A DNA stretch of 64,000 bases from Fennellomyces sp. T-0311 (GCA_025266875.1 JALLLT010000003.1:1488001-1552000), one strand, 5' to 3'; positions 45,501 through 56,404 are shown, numbered from the stretch's first letter. Notes: generated from the sequence alone by a model not told the origin. Made by a program: numbers and translations.

Positions 45501-46631
45501 TGGTTTTTGTAAAGTCAATATCGCTCTTGTCTGGCAGAATAGTCAGTATAACCTCCTTATAAATAACCTATGAATGTACCTACCACCGCTAGGTCTAACG
45601 ATCAGAATGGGGCGCTGCGAATCGCCATTGAACGTACTGAATTCAAGCTCGAATCCCTTTTTCGACTTTTGGATTGCGTGCGCCAATGTCGCAAGATAGC
45701 ATGCACGTTTGTAAAAGTACCGGTTGTTGGTATAATCCTTCTCTTGGAAAATACCCTTTACATACATCTTAGTACCCAGAATATAAATCTACACAATTCC
45801 ACGACTTACTGATGGCATCTCTACAGCAACATCCACATTGAACGAGCGCTTCGATTTTGTAACCGTCTTGAGCGCATAGCTTCCGACTACATTGACAGCT
45901 GTAGGTCTTTCAAACTTGAACTTATACAATGCATCTTCGGGAGGAGACGATTGCAGCATAGGCACCACGATCTTATGCTTTTTGCTCATCTTTTTAATGT
46001 AATCGTTGACCTAATACACTTACTGTAAGCATCCACTATGACCCATGTTTGGAATATACATACAAGCTCTTCCTTTTCACTTGGTATCTTTTCAAAAATG
46101 GCTTTGAGTTGATGAAGGGCGTTCATTAAAGCCTTGTGCTTGTCGTAATTGACACCGATTTCATTCAAAAGCTCATCAATCTATCCCCCACCGTTAACAT
46201 AATCTTATATGCCGGGTCTGATATATCTTACCTCCAGTTTGAAGATGTTGGATTTGTATAATTCGGCTGTTTCTTTAAGCCCTTCCAATTCTCCACCAGC
46301 AACACCATCAACGTCGTCCTTCGTCTTTTTCTTCTTTGGCTTGGCTTCTCCGTCTTCGTCGTCTGAACCGTCTTCATCGGACTGTGATTCCCAATCACCC
46401 TCTTCTTCGTCGTCGTCAATGTAATTTGCCGAAGCTGCCATTAGATCTTCACCATCGTCGTCCATAAAGTCCTCATCGATCGTTTCGACTTTTTTCTCGA
46501 CTTTCGCCTGCCCAAGAGAGACGTCAGCTCGATAAATGTGGTTGTTACTTTATATATATGCTAATAGGTACCTTTTTGGCTACACCAGCATTAGATGGAG
46601 TAGCCCGATTCACTTTTCTTTTTGCTGGCAT
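42553..46631 (-). CDS. utp22: Utp22/Nrap, U3 snoRNP and UTP-C subunit
   Basis: Predicted 1,214-residue protein in nine exons (minus): 46631-46572, 46507-46232, 46180-46064, 46010-45810, 45767-45584, 45530-45049, 44997-42949, 42882-42727, 42672-42553. The N-terminus is acidic and basic (EEEGDWESQSDEDGSDDEDG, then KPKKKKTK). The Nrap core includes NVVGSYALKT, FNVDVAVEMPS, KDYTNNRYFYKRACYLA, FSTFLFAMVMGYLLQGG, VVIVDPSGTVNLAAKLS, KFREFWGNKSELRRFKDGSI and LLFHDQFGGDKIGVVW. Nrap/Utp22 has a nucleotidyltransferase-like fold, usually inactive, and works in 18S rRNA processing, in yeast with Rrp7 and casein kinase 2. The 51-nt intron at 44998-45048 is in frame, so it is easily missed. The exon join YIRELE|RVYGDIVLLF skips a stop just before 42890. 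Length matches yeast Utp22. Confidence 0.92.
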
Positions 46632-47547
46632 ATAAGGTTTTGTCAAGAAAAAAAAAAGCAGGTCGCCCCGATTTAGGCAGCACAGACATTTTCGTGACGC
46701 GATTTCCTAAGCCAAAGGCTTGTGCCACGGTTACCACGACTGCCATAGTTACTGATGCAGTCATAGCAAATAGCCATAATACACAATCTATTAATCTCAT
46801 TATAGCATTTTTAATTGTGTTTAGAACAGCTTATAGTGAAAATTCAATTCGCATGCGTGGGATGCATGCACGGAAATGCTGGTATTGTAGAATTCATTTT
46901 ATTTTGCCCTTGTCAGGATCTATTTGTGAAGACCGCGCCAGATGAATCAAAATAAAGGGTGTATGCAGCGAAGCTAAAAATCTACCTTACCCTCTGAGGA
47001 TGCTCTAAAGTGCAATAATTCGATTAGGCCCCAAATAACCCATAGAGTCCGACAGCTCTAATCGAGATACAGTTATACAAAATGCGTTGCAATCTTACTA
47101 ATCGAGTACCAAGCCTGCCTGTCCCTAGACAGATGAATGTTTCGATGCTCATTGTCTTTTCATTGTTAAAGGTAGTTCCATGCTATGCAATGCTTAATGA
47201 TATAATAGCTTTTTCCGCATTTCTTCGCTCGTCCAAGATGAGCGAATACTGAATATAAGGCATAGTACATCTTTTTTTAAATGTTAATCAAGCTTTTATC
47301 ATATGCAATATCATTCGAAACATCGTCTGTATATTCTTTGAAATAACTCGCAGCGTTTTGCTTTCATTTTGTCTCATAAAGATAAATCGGAAAAAATGCC
47401 GCGAAAGCGCCGTGCGTACTAATAGAGCTAGATCAGGAAGACATTTTTGCCACTTGAAATAAAAATATTGTCGATATTTGATTAAATCGCTCTCAAGCGC
47501 CAATTAAAAGAGATGAGTGGATCTCCTTCATTTAAGTTTATCTATAT
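46632..47547. other. Upstream of Utp22, no supported gene
   Basis: AT-rich DNA without motif-bearing frames. It includes the Utp22 promoter next to 46631 and the flank of the transposase relic. Confidence 0.5.
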
Positions 47548-48077
47548 ATGAAGCAACTACAAGAGGCAGGCGTCTACCTTAAGAAGTTTGACTTCAGGAA
47601 CGTGCTACGTGACGTCCTTGGAGTTGGAGACCAAACGGCTCGAACTATCATCAAGTATTCTAACGACAAGGTTTTACCTGATGAAGGCAAGGAATTAGGT
47701 CGACCACGAAAAGAGGTCTATACTGGTATGTCAAGGCAATGCGCGATTTCGACAACACTAACGACAAAAGTCGTCAGCCTCTCACTGCGAAATGTATGCG
47801 GCAACACTTCTCGGCAGCGCCTACGACGCGCCTACGACGCGCCTGGGCTTACCGTCATGAGAAAGGATCTGGAGAAGGCTGGTTTACGAGACGGAAAGGA
47901 ACCCCGCCAGAATATTCTGCATGATAGTGAGGTAGTGATGGCATATCAGCAGAAGCATAACGAACGACGCCTCACCAACCTGAACGCTGATGAATTATCA
48001 ACAAGACCTGAAATTTTCCTGGATCAATCCTATTACCATTTGGACCACCATGCCTAGCAAACATGGTTCGTTCCAGA
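47548..48077 (+). pseudogene. Tc1/IS630-like DDE transposase relic (5' part)
   Basis: The frame starts YLKKFDFRNVLRDVLGVGDQ, then RTIIKYSNDKV and KELGRPRKEVY, which looks like the helix-turn-helix end of an IS630/Tc1-type transposase. It shifts frame around 47730-47820 (KAMRDFDNTNDKSRQPLTAK is in another frame). It returns as QNILHDSEVVMAYQQKHNER and RPEIFLDQSYYHLDHHA, the region of the first catalytic aspartate in the DDE domain (FLD.SY). A stop follows, and TWFVPD continues up to 48077, where a GC-rich hAT-like end begins. The rest of the DDE domain is missing. Frameshifts, a stop and truncation make it a dead copy. Family naming rests on motif resemblance. Confidence 0.65.
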
Positions 48078-48215
48078 TAGGGCTCTAAATACGGGCAGGT
48101 AGCCCCGTGGATCGCCCGTTTTGGCCCGCCATTTACAGGCATCGGCAAGGGAAGTGGTGTAAAGGTGGGTGCTGAACGGGCACGGTTTTATATAGCGCCC
48201 CGACCGAATCCCTGA
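48078..48215. mobile_element. hAT-like terminal sequence (left-end type)
   Basis: TAGGGCTCTAAATACGGGC begins abruptly after the Tc1-like relic. GC-rich words follow (CCCGTTTTGGCCCGCC and others), strikingly different from the surrounding AT-rich DNA. TAGGGCT followed by CGGGC-rich subterminal repeats is a common hAT terminal pattern. A matching end in inverse orientation is at 50190-50338, but the 8-bp flanks do not match, so pairing is uncertain. Confidence 0.5.
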
Positions 48216-48792
48216 ATATATTTTTTCAGTGAAACGTCTGTCTAAATGAGACCATTGTTATAGACGTAATTTGATGCTATCAAAATAGCGCTTTGCAAAT
48301 AAAAGTATATTGACTAAGTATACATTTTTAGTATGGATAGATTTGTCAAAGTGTTGGGTAGTTTCGACAACTATCCGGTTACACAATGATTGGTGTTGAT
48401 GAGCAAAGTCGTGACAATGAAAAGTTGCTACGACAAGTAACATTATTAAAATTATTTGCGACATGCTAATCCGCAAATGTCTTGGAACTTAGATAAGGAT
48501 TGGCCTTAGTGTGAAAGGCCTATGTGTTCAAACAGAGATAAGTTCCAGCCGGCACTGTGTAAGCGGCAGTAAAACGCGATGATCATGTTAATCAATACAA
48601 TGATAGCTTTATTATGAAATAAAGAGGATAACAATAGTGATTGGAAAGTGCCTCGACCATACAGACACTTTATTATTGGAAGAAAAGCAATTTTTGGCAT
48701 AGTTAATGTGGTGCTTTATGAAAAGCCATCACATAAAGAAGAAAGGACTACCATGAACATCCTTCATCTTGAGAAGCGCGTTTGGCAGAGTG

Positions 48793-48919
48793 TACCTACC
48801 TATTTGAAAACAAAAAAGGTGGCTGTGTATGTACTATTACAGTATGTATGCAACCACCCTTTCTTGACTAGGATGCACAATGTTGAAATGGAATGGAGTG
48901 CCGGTAAACACAAAGTTGC
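48793..48919. repeat. Hairpin-bearing direct repeat, copy 1
   Basis: This unit matches 48956-49078 in the same orientation. It contains a long imperfect stem-loop at 48818-48858: GGTGG pairs with CCACC, and the stem continues through TGTGTATGTAC against GTATGTATGCA with several G-T pairs. Confidence 0.7.
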
Positions 48920-48955
48920 GTCGTGTGCAAAGGTCGTCGTCAAGAAAAAAAGCGT

Positions 48956-49078
48956 GTACCTGTATAAAAACCAAAAAAGGGTGGCTGTGTATGCGCTGTT
49001 ACAGTATGTACGCAGCCACCCTTTTCTTGATTAGGACGCACAGTGCCGAAATGGAGTATTGGTAAACAAAGTTTGAGT
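48956..49078. repeat. Hairpin-bearing direct repeat, copy 2
   Basis: Second copy of the preceding unit. The stem at 48979-49021 is longer: GGGTGGCTG pairs with CAGCCACCC, flanked by A-rich and T-rich ends that also pair. A C-A mismatch in copy 1 is a C-G pair here. It could be a folded RNA, a palindromic repeat element or a MITE remnant. Confidence 0.7.
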
Positions 49079-49115
49079 GATGTGATAAAATTGAGCTGTA
49101 TGGAAAACATATGTG

Positions 49116-49123
49116 GTCGAGCA
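49116..49123. repeat. Target-site duplication, left copy (GTCGAGCA)
   Basis: Eight bases immediately left of the hAT-type element, identical to 49987-49994. The 8-bp length is the hallmark of hAT insertion. Confidence 0.85.
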
Positions 49124-49986
49124 TAGGGCTTGCAATTCGGTCAGGCAGACCGGAGGACCGACCGAGTACGACAGATATTTACGGTCTTCGGTCACAGGTG
49201 CTCACCTGAATAGAGATGCCCGAATGGGCACAGTCCTGAAAACATGATCGACCATCTGTCCAAGCGTGACCGTCGGGGTCCCGAGCATTTAGAGTGTATA
49301 ATATCAATCAGGAACTCACTTAAAAGAAGCAATATATACGTCAATGTCATCAAATTTAATTCAGTCATTTATGGTATATGCTTTACAGTGAATTTTTAAG
49401 GTACAGTAGCAGTTGAAAGTTGCAGTGCTAAATAAGCTCAGAGGCCCTACATTACCGTCAAAAACGATACAGTAACGCTGAACAGATTGAGTGAAGAAAA
49501 TAAGTGAAATGAATGTTGCCACAGAGATAACTAACTAAAGACGCTCCAGACTGCTTGCTTTGCTAGGTGTCTGGGGCGCCTTCTTTTTATGATCGCGTAT
49601 ACTACATCGTTAACTGGAATGGTGCAGAAGTAGAGATTGATTGCGTAACGAAAAACGAAACGAGAGAAACGAATGTTGCCACAGCAGTATCTGTTTTTTC
49701 GCCAGTTGTCAAAATAAATTGATTTTTGTCTCCGAAAGAAAAAATGAAGTTTTATAGCGAACATTTATACTTTACATCTTAATCATGTTCAGTAATGAAC
49801 AAGCTTGATCTGAATTAGTCATCATGCCTTAGTAATTCCATCAGACACAATGTCGAACGGTCCATGCTTTTTCGGGTACGGTGTAGCAACCTTGCCCGTT
49901 TAAAGATGCCCGACGGTCTTCGGTCCCTGGGTATGGACCGACCGATATGCTCGAAGACCGTCGGTCCACGCCCGTTGCAAGCCTTA
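49124..49986. mobile_element. 863-bp non-autonomous hAT-type element
   Basis: The element begins TAGGGCTTGCAA and ends with its near-exact complement TTGCAAGCCTTA (11 of 12 bases in the terminal repeat). It is bounded by a perfect 8-bp duplication, GTCGAGCA. Subterminal zones hold many CGGTC/GACCG words; the right end also folds (CGACGGTCTTCG with CGAAGACCGTCG). No transposase frame is present, so it would depend on a hAT transposase in trans. The perfect duplication suggests a relatively recent insertion. Confidence 0.88.
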
Positions 49987-49994
49987 GTCGAGCA
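49987..49994. repeat. Target-site duplication, right copy (GTCGAGCA)
   Basis: Exact match to 49116-49123 on the other side of the element. Confidence 0.85.
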
Positions 49995-50189
49995 GTACTG
50001 CGAGATAATAGCCTCCAAATAGAAAAGGAAGTTCTGCTCTTCCGAAAAAAATTGTAAGATGGCGATTTCGTGATCAAATATAATAAAGACAGCTTTTCCC
50101 CAAACATTATATATGATAACACCAGGCGGAACACCATTTCACTTCTACATTGTCATTGCTGCATTAAGATCGTTCACTGTAGATTTCGT

Positions 50190-50338
50190 GGGGCGGGGCC
50201 ACTTTATTTCGGGTGCTTGTAATTGCGGGTCCAGGCACAAGGCCTGGCCAGTTTTGTTGGGCCAGGACGGGCCATGGGCCACAAGTGTGGGCCTGAATTG
50301 GCCCGATAACCATCGGGCATGGCCCGTTTCTAGCCCTA
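50190..50338. mobile_element. hAT-like terminal sequence (right-end type)
   Basis: A GC-rich run of GGGCC/GGCCC words ends in TTTCTAGCCCTA. Read from the other strand it starts TAGGGCTAGAAACGGGCC, similar to the end at 48078. Together they could bound a 2.26-kb element into which the 863-bp element has inserted, but the outer flanks show no 8-bp match. Confidence 0.5.
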
Positions 50339-50439
50339 ATTTGGAGGGGCGCTAATGGTGCAAAAAAGGTGTGGACAAGATAGAAAGTTTTATTTTGAGC
50401 GTTGAACTGGAGCAACTCGACAGTTAAATTTGGTAGCTG

Positions 50440-51860
50440 CTTCATTTTTCAACAAGTCGTGTCTAGTGAGAATTTCAATTTGAAGCCGTGATCGACCACA
50501 ATCTCTAAAATGTTGGTGAACATACTTGAAAGCCTAGATTAGTATACTTCTTTGACAATTTTAAAGTATCTATAGATACCATATACCCCACGAAAGGCTT
50601 CACTTCTTCACCATCAGTTGACGATCCAGCATAATCAAGGATTATTAAATGGATCTTCCGTTGCAGGCAGTGTAGGCGTCCTATCAAGTCCTTAAAAGGC
50701 TGTTAGTAACTCTAGGTAGTTAACAGATATATGGACTTCACCATTCATGGTTCTGTCACAGTGCTTCAACTGTTTTAGAATAGGGCTATCAGTATCATCT
50801 TCCCCTGAATCTCACTTCTCGCATTTGCACATGGTTTGACGAAATTTTTTTCTGCCAGACCACGGTATATCAACTTATTGATCATAAGCTGCAATAGCGA
50901 GCCTCTTGTGGCTTCCGTATCAGAGATGGAAGACTTTCGCGCGTAAGCAATCGTTTCCCATTCAGCTGCTTGAGCCTTGCAGTGCTGCCAATATGCGAGA
51001 AGTGTGTCCTCAATTGCTGCAGGGAAATATATATGCCATGTCAACAAGTGTAATTACGCAAATACGAAACTGCTATTACCTCGGTATTTCTGGCGAATCA
51101 GCCATTTTTTCCTGGCGGGCACTCGTGTTCAATTGATATTGAACTTTTTTTACTTTGGCCCCATACACCAGTTTGTCCAAGCTAGTAGTTCAGTTGATGG
51201 GCTGATTTGCTGTACCTTGTCGAGCCAGCAGAAATTGTCTCCATGGTTTCGCATACAGCTTCGAGCGTCAGCACCTTCTCCTAGAAAACGACATTATTCC
51301 CTAATCAGTGGCAGTACCAACAGTTGCCATTGTTACAAGAGCTTACCTCGGGTGAATGGGACAGTTACTGACGATATGGCTCGCTTAGGGGGCACTGGCT
51401 ACTCTGCAACGTTTTCTGGGTTCTCTGTATCGCTTTCTGAAGAAACTGGCTGCTGGGATGTGTTTTTCACTTGGTCGCCTAGTAATAAATTGCTATTATA
51501 TTTCATTTCTGAAAATCCTATTGTTAGCAACAAACTTGACCCAGAGCGATCTGGAGAATCGGGATATGTCAAGAACTTGAAATGATTCAGTTCCACTACT
51601 TGAACAATCTTCCATTACGGCCTCCTCGGATTACCGCCTTGACATGGAATGGGTATTTCCTGCGCTGCAGATCCCGCTTTCTGGTCTTCTTCAACTCTTC
51701 TTTTGGGGCTTATCGTCACTGTTGACCATCGTTGGTAGCTTAACCACATCAGGATGGATAGAGATATTGTGAGGTTTCCTGAATGCATACAGCCCATCTC
51801 AAGCTTGCCAATATCACATCTGATGGCAGTGGCTGACACGCTAGGGTTTTGGATATACTT
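50440..51860 (-). pseudogene. Degenerate coding region of unknown family
   Basis: Minus-strand frames with protein-like composition follow one another without a consistent splice model: ELNHFKFLTYPDSPDRSGSS with GDQVKNTSQQPVSSESDTEN at 51399-51596, EATRGSLLQLMINKLIYRGL at 50775-51047 and LIILDYAGSSTDGEEVKPFV at 50505-50687. The plus-strand 202-codon frame over the same DNA looks like a shadow. This is probably a decayed gene next to transposon remnants. No family was recognised. Confidence 0.35.
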
Positions 51861-52121
51861 TAGATTGCGGTACGAGGATCTTCCATTTTCAGAAAGCGAT
51901 CACCGATACTGATAGATGGCGTGTTTTGCGATTCGGATAACATTACTGTACTGGAAAGTTTGTGTATAAAAAAGGAAGGAAGCTTGATAGTGATGCTCAG
52001 GACTACCCCTTTGTCTTCTTGTGAGCTGTTGTACAGATACCTTCATGGAATTCTGATGGAGTGGTGGGTAATACATCTTTATTTATTTCCACTTGCGGCA
52101 GATTTAAGCACTATCGACTTT

Positions 52122-52262
52122 TGAATACTGCTTTACTGAATCTCTCATGTCGATTTGACACGTCGCGTTTAATTACTGCTTTATTGAACGCTCAATGTGT
52201 GATTTGCCATGTTGATCATTGCTCCGTTGGATTCTCCCAGATCGATTTGGCGTGTCAAGTTG
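52122..52262. repeat. Three diverged tandem units of about 47 bp
   Basis: Successive units share the order TTGAATACTGCTTTACTGAA, a CTC segment, a GATTTG segment and ACGTC / CATGTT / GTGTC. Divergence is high. No coding meaning was found. Confidence 0.4.
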
Positions 52263-52488
52263 AATTCTGTAGTGAAAGGTGAAGGGACGTGGGGTGAGCG
52301 TGTGTCTTATCAAGAAATTGACTATCTACGTCACAAGTGCATTATTATAATTTATTACGAGAATGATTGCTGATCTATTACAGGATTTCTATATAACATA
52401 CGTTACGCGACATTGAGGTCATTGTCATGTATCATATTATATCGTAAGTCACAGGTTACTCCCTACTCGCAAACCTGTTACATACATA

Positions 52489-52588
52489 CAGTATTTCCAA
52501 AAAGTAATATCGTTAGCCTCAGCATTTTATAATACAAAGTATACATGAGATGTCAGCTGACAGCCGACATTACTTTTTTGGAATACTG
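52489..52588. mobile_element. 100-bp Tc1/mariner-type MITE
   Basis: The left end CAGTATTTCCAAAAAGTAAT and right end ATTACTTTTTTGGAATACTG are inverted copies over about 25 bp. The element is flanked on both sides by TA (52487-52488 and 52589-52590), the target duplication of the Tc1/mariner superfamily. It has no coding capacity. Confidence 0.82.
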
Positions 52589-52590
52589 TA

Positions 52591-53766
52591 GGCGGCACCA
52601 ATTCCTTATATTTCACTTGAATCGGATGACTCAGAACATCGACCTCGCGATCTCAAGCTAACATTGGTGTTGGCGCTTTTATATATTAAGTGACTATCTT
52701 GACAAATTTCTTTATATAGACTTCATAGAGCCTTCTGTACTAAAGGAGTAGGTTGCTCATATTAATGCATTTGCGTCTAGATACCATTTAGAGTATACTT
52801 TTACAATATTACCATGTTTGCACCATTAAACTGATGGCTATCTCCTTCCGTATCTGCTCCACGGTCCTATTTCAACTTAGATTACTCCAGATTAAGTATA
52901 CAAGGAGCACATTTTCAATACAGTCCGTTGTAATGTAATGCTTCATTAAAGATTGCTTGTTACCTTGAGTGCATCATAAAGTATACAAAACGTGAAAATC
53001 AGAAGTTGCTCAAAACGCTCTGATGTACGAAGGAATAGAAGCTATGTATAAATAAAAGGTGTATATGGATATCACTGTAAAGCCGTTAGTATATCTGATT
53101 AACTCTCGTTCGTATCGGCGTCTTCAATCACTACGCACTGTTAGTATGCGGTTTAATAACTAGTAGCTTGGCCCCGTTTTTAGTAATTATCTCATGGTAA
53201 AGATCGATTTCACGATCTTTTAGCTCCGACTACAAAGCGGGTCAATAGCTTATTCTGATAGTAGCACATGGCTATTAATTGCAACCCTTTCGTATAATTG
53301 CTTAGTTTGTGCGCCGAGAGGAAAGTCACGACAATGGCGCTGATTTGATTCATGTTAAACATTCAAATACTTTAACCGCAGTCGCTATTCGCTGAACTTA
53401 CCAGAGATCAACTGTGTCGGGAGTGAAAACGTTTCCAACCTCCTCAGTCAGGTTTACCACAAGATGAATAAGTGCCTAAGTAAAGCAAGCTCATGAAATT
53501 TCATAACTGTAGCTTGGTTTCTGATATGCCGAAAAAGCCCTCAAGTATGACGTAGGACTTCACTAGAAAGAATATGCTGAATTACACAAGAGTCAAACAA
53601 TCTCCAGCATGACGCAGTAGCTGATGACTACCATGTGCCTTTACGCACGCAGTTTGTCTCAACAGTAGACTACACAACTGTATGATATGTTTATATGCCG
53701 ACTACTACTCAGCAAAAAATTGGTATGTACCAGTTTTACGAAGGAACTAAATTATTGTGCAGATAG
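52591..53766. other. AT-rich spacer between mobile elements
   Basis: No gene, RNA gene or repeat was recognised. Confidence 0.5.
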
Positions 53767-53769
53767 TAT

Positions 53770-55764
53770 CACTACGGAAAAATAAACCCGGGAAAACACT
53801 GAGTTCCTCAAAATTACCCCTTTTCACTGAAAATCCCGTCATGCAACTGAAAATCATCGTAACTACATATACAGTAGAAGTCTTTACATGGCTATCATTC
53901 AAAGGAATCCAGGTCTACCAGGCGGTTGGTTTAAGAGTACTGGTAACCCCGGGAAACCACTTTTCATGCAGCAGTATCACCAATTTAGATTGCTAGGATA
54001 ATGATAAAGTGACTAAAAACTTTTTGGCTCCTTTGTTTTCCAAAACAACATGGCTGCAACTGACCGCGAGTCCACCAACACAGAACTAACAATTGCTGTT
54101 CTACGCCTTGACGCATTCAAGCGGAAAAATTGAATGCAATTAGCAATCAACTGGCTGAATTAAAGGAATCAGTACAAGATCAAACCGCTCTCGACAGGAG
54201 ATTAGTCAATGTACTTGAAAGGACCGAAGCAAATTCGTTGCGTAGCAACACAGCCAGTCAAAATATTGTGGGAAGTGCAACTGACACAGATGCTCGATAC
54301 ATCAAGCATCTGAAGGAAAAGAAGTTCAACCAGCAGAAAAATCGTGAGGAAGATCGTCTTGTCAAGTTCTCATGATCATCGCTTAAAGATCTTATCAGAC
54401 GTGATAGAGAACACGAAAGCCTACCAACATTAGCCGAAGAAGAAATTGACTCGAGAGTCGAAAAGATGAAAAAAGATACATCAAGCTGTCCTTCTCTTCT
54501 TCAAGGTTACATATGGCTTCAGTGACACGATCAAGTGGGGCAACAGATCGGTGAAGGCTAAACATCTTGCTATGGCGCTCAAATTGCAGGAAGAGGTTGA
54601 TTCACTTGCACCTTTTCGATACTGTGTCGGTCATTGGGCAGCCCTTGGTTGTCTTGGTAAGCATTGGCAAAACGTTGAACAGGGCAACGCCAGAAAAGCT
54701 AGTACGAAATCTATGCCATAGCACTGAAGGTAACTGCTGTGTTTTAGGAATGAACAAATTCATACGCTAAACATGTACTAGAGCCTGAAATTCTCTCTCA
54801 AGTGGAGTACCATGAAGATTCGCAAAGGTTTTTTTTTCCTCATACACATCTGTATTTTCTGACCGTGAAGCCATAGCTCTCCTGGCATCGATACTACGAC
54901 TAAAGAGAGCCAAGTATTTCATAACTACAATGTGGACGAAGCAGCACGTGGTGTTAACAACAGCACAACGGACGACAACGAGTCAAGTAGCCAAGATAGT
55001 ACAGGCGATGATGATGTGGAGTCGATCAGAAGCAGGAGTAGCACTGAAGACGGTGATACAAACAGCAGTGAGTCTAGCTGTACTGATGAAGAGCAGGAGG
55101 TTTTTCGCCCAATCTCATATGAAGAACTCGTGCCTGGTTTCCAGCGTGTCATGGACGAAGCGGGTAGCGAATAGTTCCCAAGACAGGTACGTGGAGGAGT
55201 ATAAATAGGGTAGGCATCACTCATGATAGTGTCACTGACTAGGGCATTTTGGAAAATGAACGCCGTGACCTTAGGGCGCAAGAGAAGGAAAATGAGGTTG
55301 AAGCAATTAAACAGAAACAGAAAAGAAAGAACACCAGCCTTGCAAACTCACGACGAAAGAAACAAGTACTGGAACCGATTGAAAATCCCAAGTTGTGTTG
55401 GACAATTGCAAACGGATCAAAGTCAAATACTCCTGCTACATCACGCCGATCTATATCACGCTCATGTAAGAAATGTTAACGAAGTAGTTTAGGTAGTCTT
55501 CCAACAATGTAAATAAATAAAATCACTCTTTGTCATGCGTTGTATATGAACAATAACTGTTTTACTCTATTCAAGTAATAACGTGAGCGCAGTATAGCAC
55601 CAGATAATCTACTATTACTATTAGAAACACGGGAAATCACTGGTAGTTCCTACATATCTCCAAGACACTGCAAAGTCCTGAAATTGTCAAAAAGAAGGCT
55701 TTTCCCGTGATTTGGTCTTTCCAGTTCCTTGCAGTGTTTTGCGGTGATAGAATTTCCCGTAGTG
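53770..55764. mobile_element. 1,995-bp element with CACTA-type ends
   Basis: The left end is CACTACGGAAAAA and the right end TTTCCCGTAGTG, inverted copies that start with CACTACGG. Similarity continues inward (GAAAACACTG on the left; CAGTGTTTTGCGG on the right). The trinucleotide TAT flanks both ends (53767-53769 and 55765-55767), as expected for the 3-bp duplication of CACTA-type elements. The interior carries a decayed plus-strand gene that is not a recognisable transposase. It is therefore probably non-autonomous. Confidence 0.72.
54050..55482 (+). pseudogene. Decayed coiled-coil gene carried by the CACTA-type element
   Basis: The frame opens with MAATDRESTNTELTIAVLRL. It shifts by one base near 54117 and continues with EKLNAISNQLAELKESVQDQ, a likely coiled coil, and KHLKEKKFNQQKNREEDRLV. 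A TGA at 54373 interrupts the same frame, which goes on as LKDLIRRDREHESLPTLAEE. Another frame change leads to IKWGNRSVKAKHLAMALKLQ and FRYCVGHWAALGCLGKHWQN. Acid-rich exons follow (NNSTTDDNESSSQDSTGDDD, then FRPISYEELVPGFQRVMDEA), and a basic tail (ENERRDLRAQEKENEVEAIK) ends at 55482. The protein is not a transposase I recognise. It may be the accessory ORF of a CACTA-like family or a captured gene. Some interruptions may be introns, but the stop at 54373 and the first shift look like lesions. Confidence 0.5.
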
Positions 55765-56113
55765 TATGATCCCATTCTGGAGAAGATCGGTATGCCTAAA
55801 CTACTTATAACATCATTACCAAAACCAGACATAATCATTTTGGTCATCCAGAACGCCACTCTAGTAACAGACAGGAAGGACGGTTACTGTACATCAGAGA
55901 AGTTCCCGATGGCCAAGGGGGGCAAAGGAGGGCCGAGGATGGCTTAAATTTTACATTTGGCTGACCCCCACCGGGCGATGACTAGAATGGCTTTTGAGCC
56001 TTTCGCAAAGGCCAGAATTCCTTTCTTACCTTTGAGACGCCTTTGGATTGTCTTTATATCGGCTCTGGCATACCTTTTCATCGGCTCAAAATTCAGTCGA
56101 AACACAGCGTAAA

Positions 56114-56296
56114 GCCTTTCTATAGACCATCGAACGTCTCTTTGGAGACTGTTGAATGTCCTTCTGCAGACTATCGAATGCCTCCTTGAAGGCCATTTAG
56201 TGTCTTTCTATAGACCGTCGAATGCTTCTCTGAAGACTTTTGAATGTCTCTGTATAGTCAATCACCTGTCTTTCCATAGACGATTAAATGCCTTTG
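56114..56296. repeat. Degenerate tandem repeat, about eight units of 20-26 bp
   Basis: Units follow the pattern CTTTCTATAGACCATCGAA, then TGTCT/CGTCT. Neighbouring units keep the AGAC..T(C/T)GAATG core with substitutions and small length changes. It lies 109 bp downstream of the stop codon of the orphan gene on the minus strand. Confidence 0.6.
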
Positions 56297-56404
56297 CAAC
56301 GCCTTACAGGTGCATTATTGATACATGAACAGCTTTTGATAAGAAACAACTGTTAATTACATAATTGCCGCCATGAAAAAAAAAAACGTTTATTCGTTTG
56401 AATT

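Noticed and set aside
50977..51585. 202-codon plus-strand frame
   Set aside because: It has low-quality composition rich in C, S and F and opposes minus-strand frames that look more protein-like.
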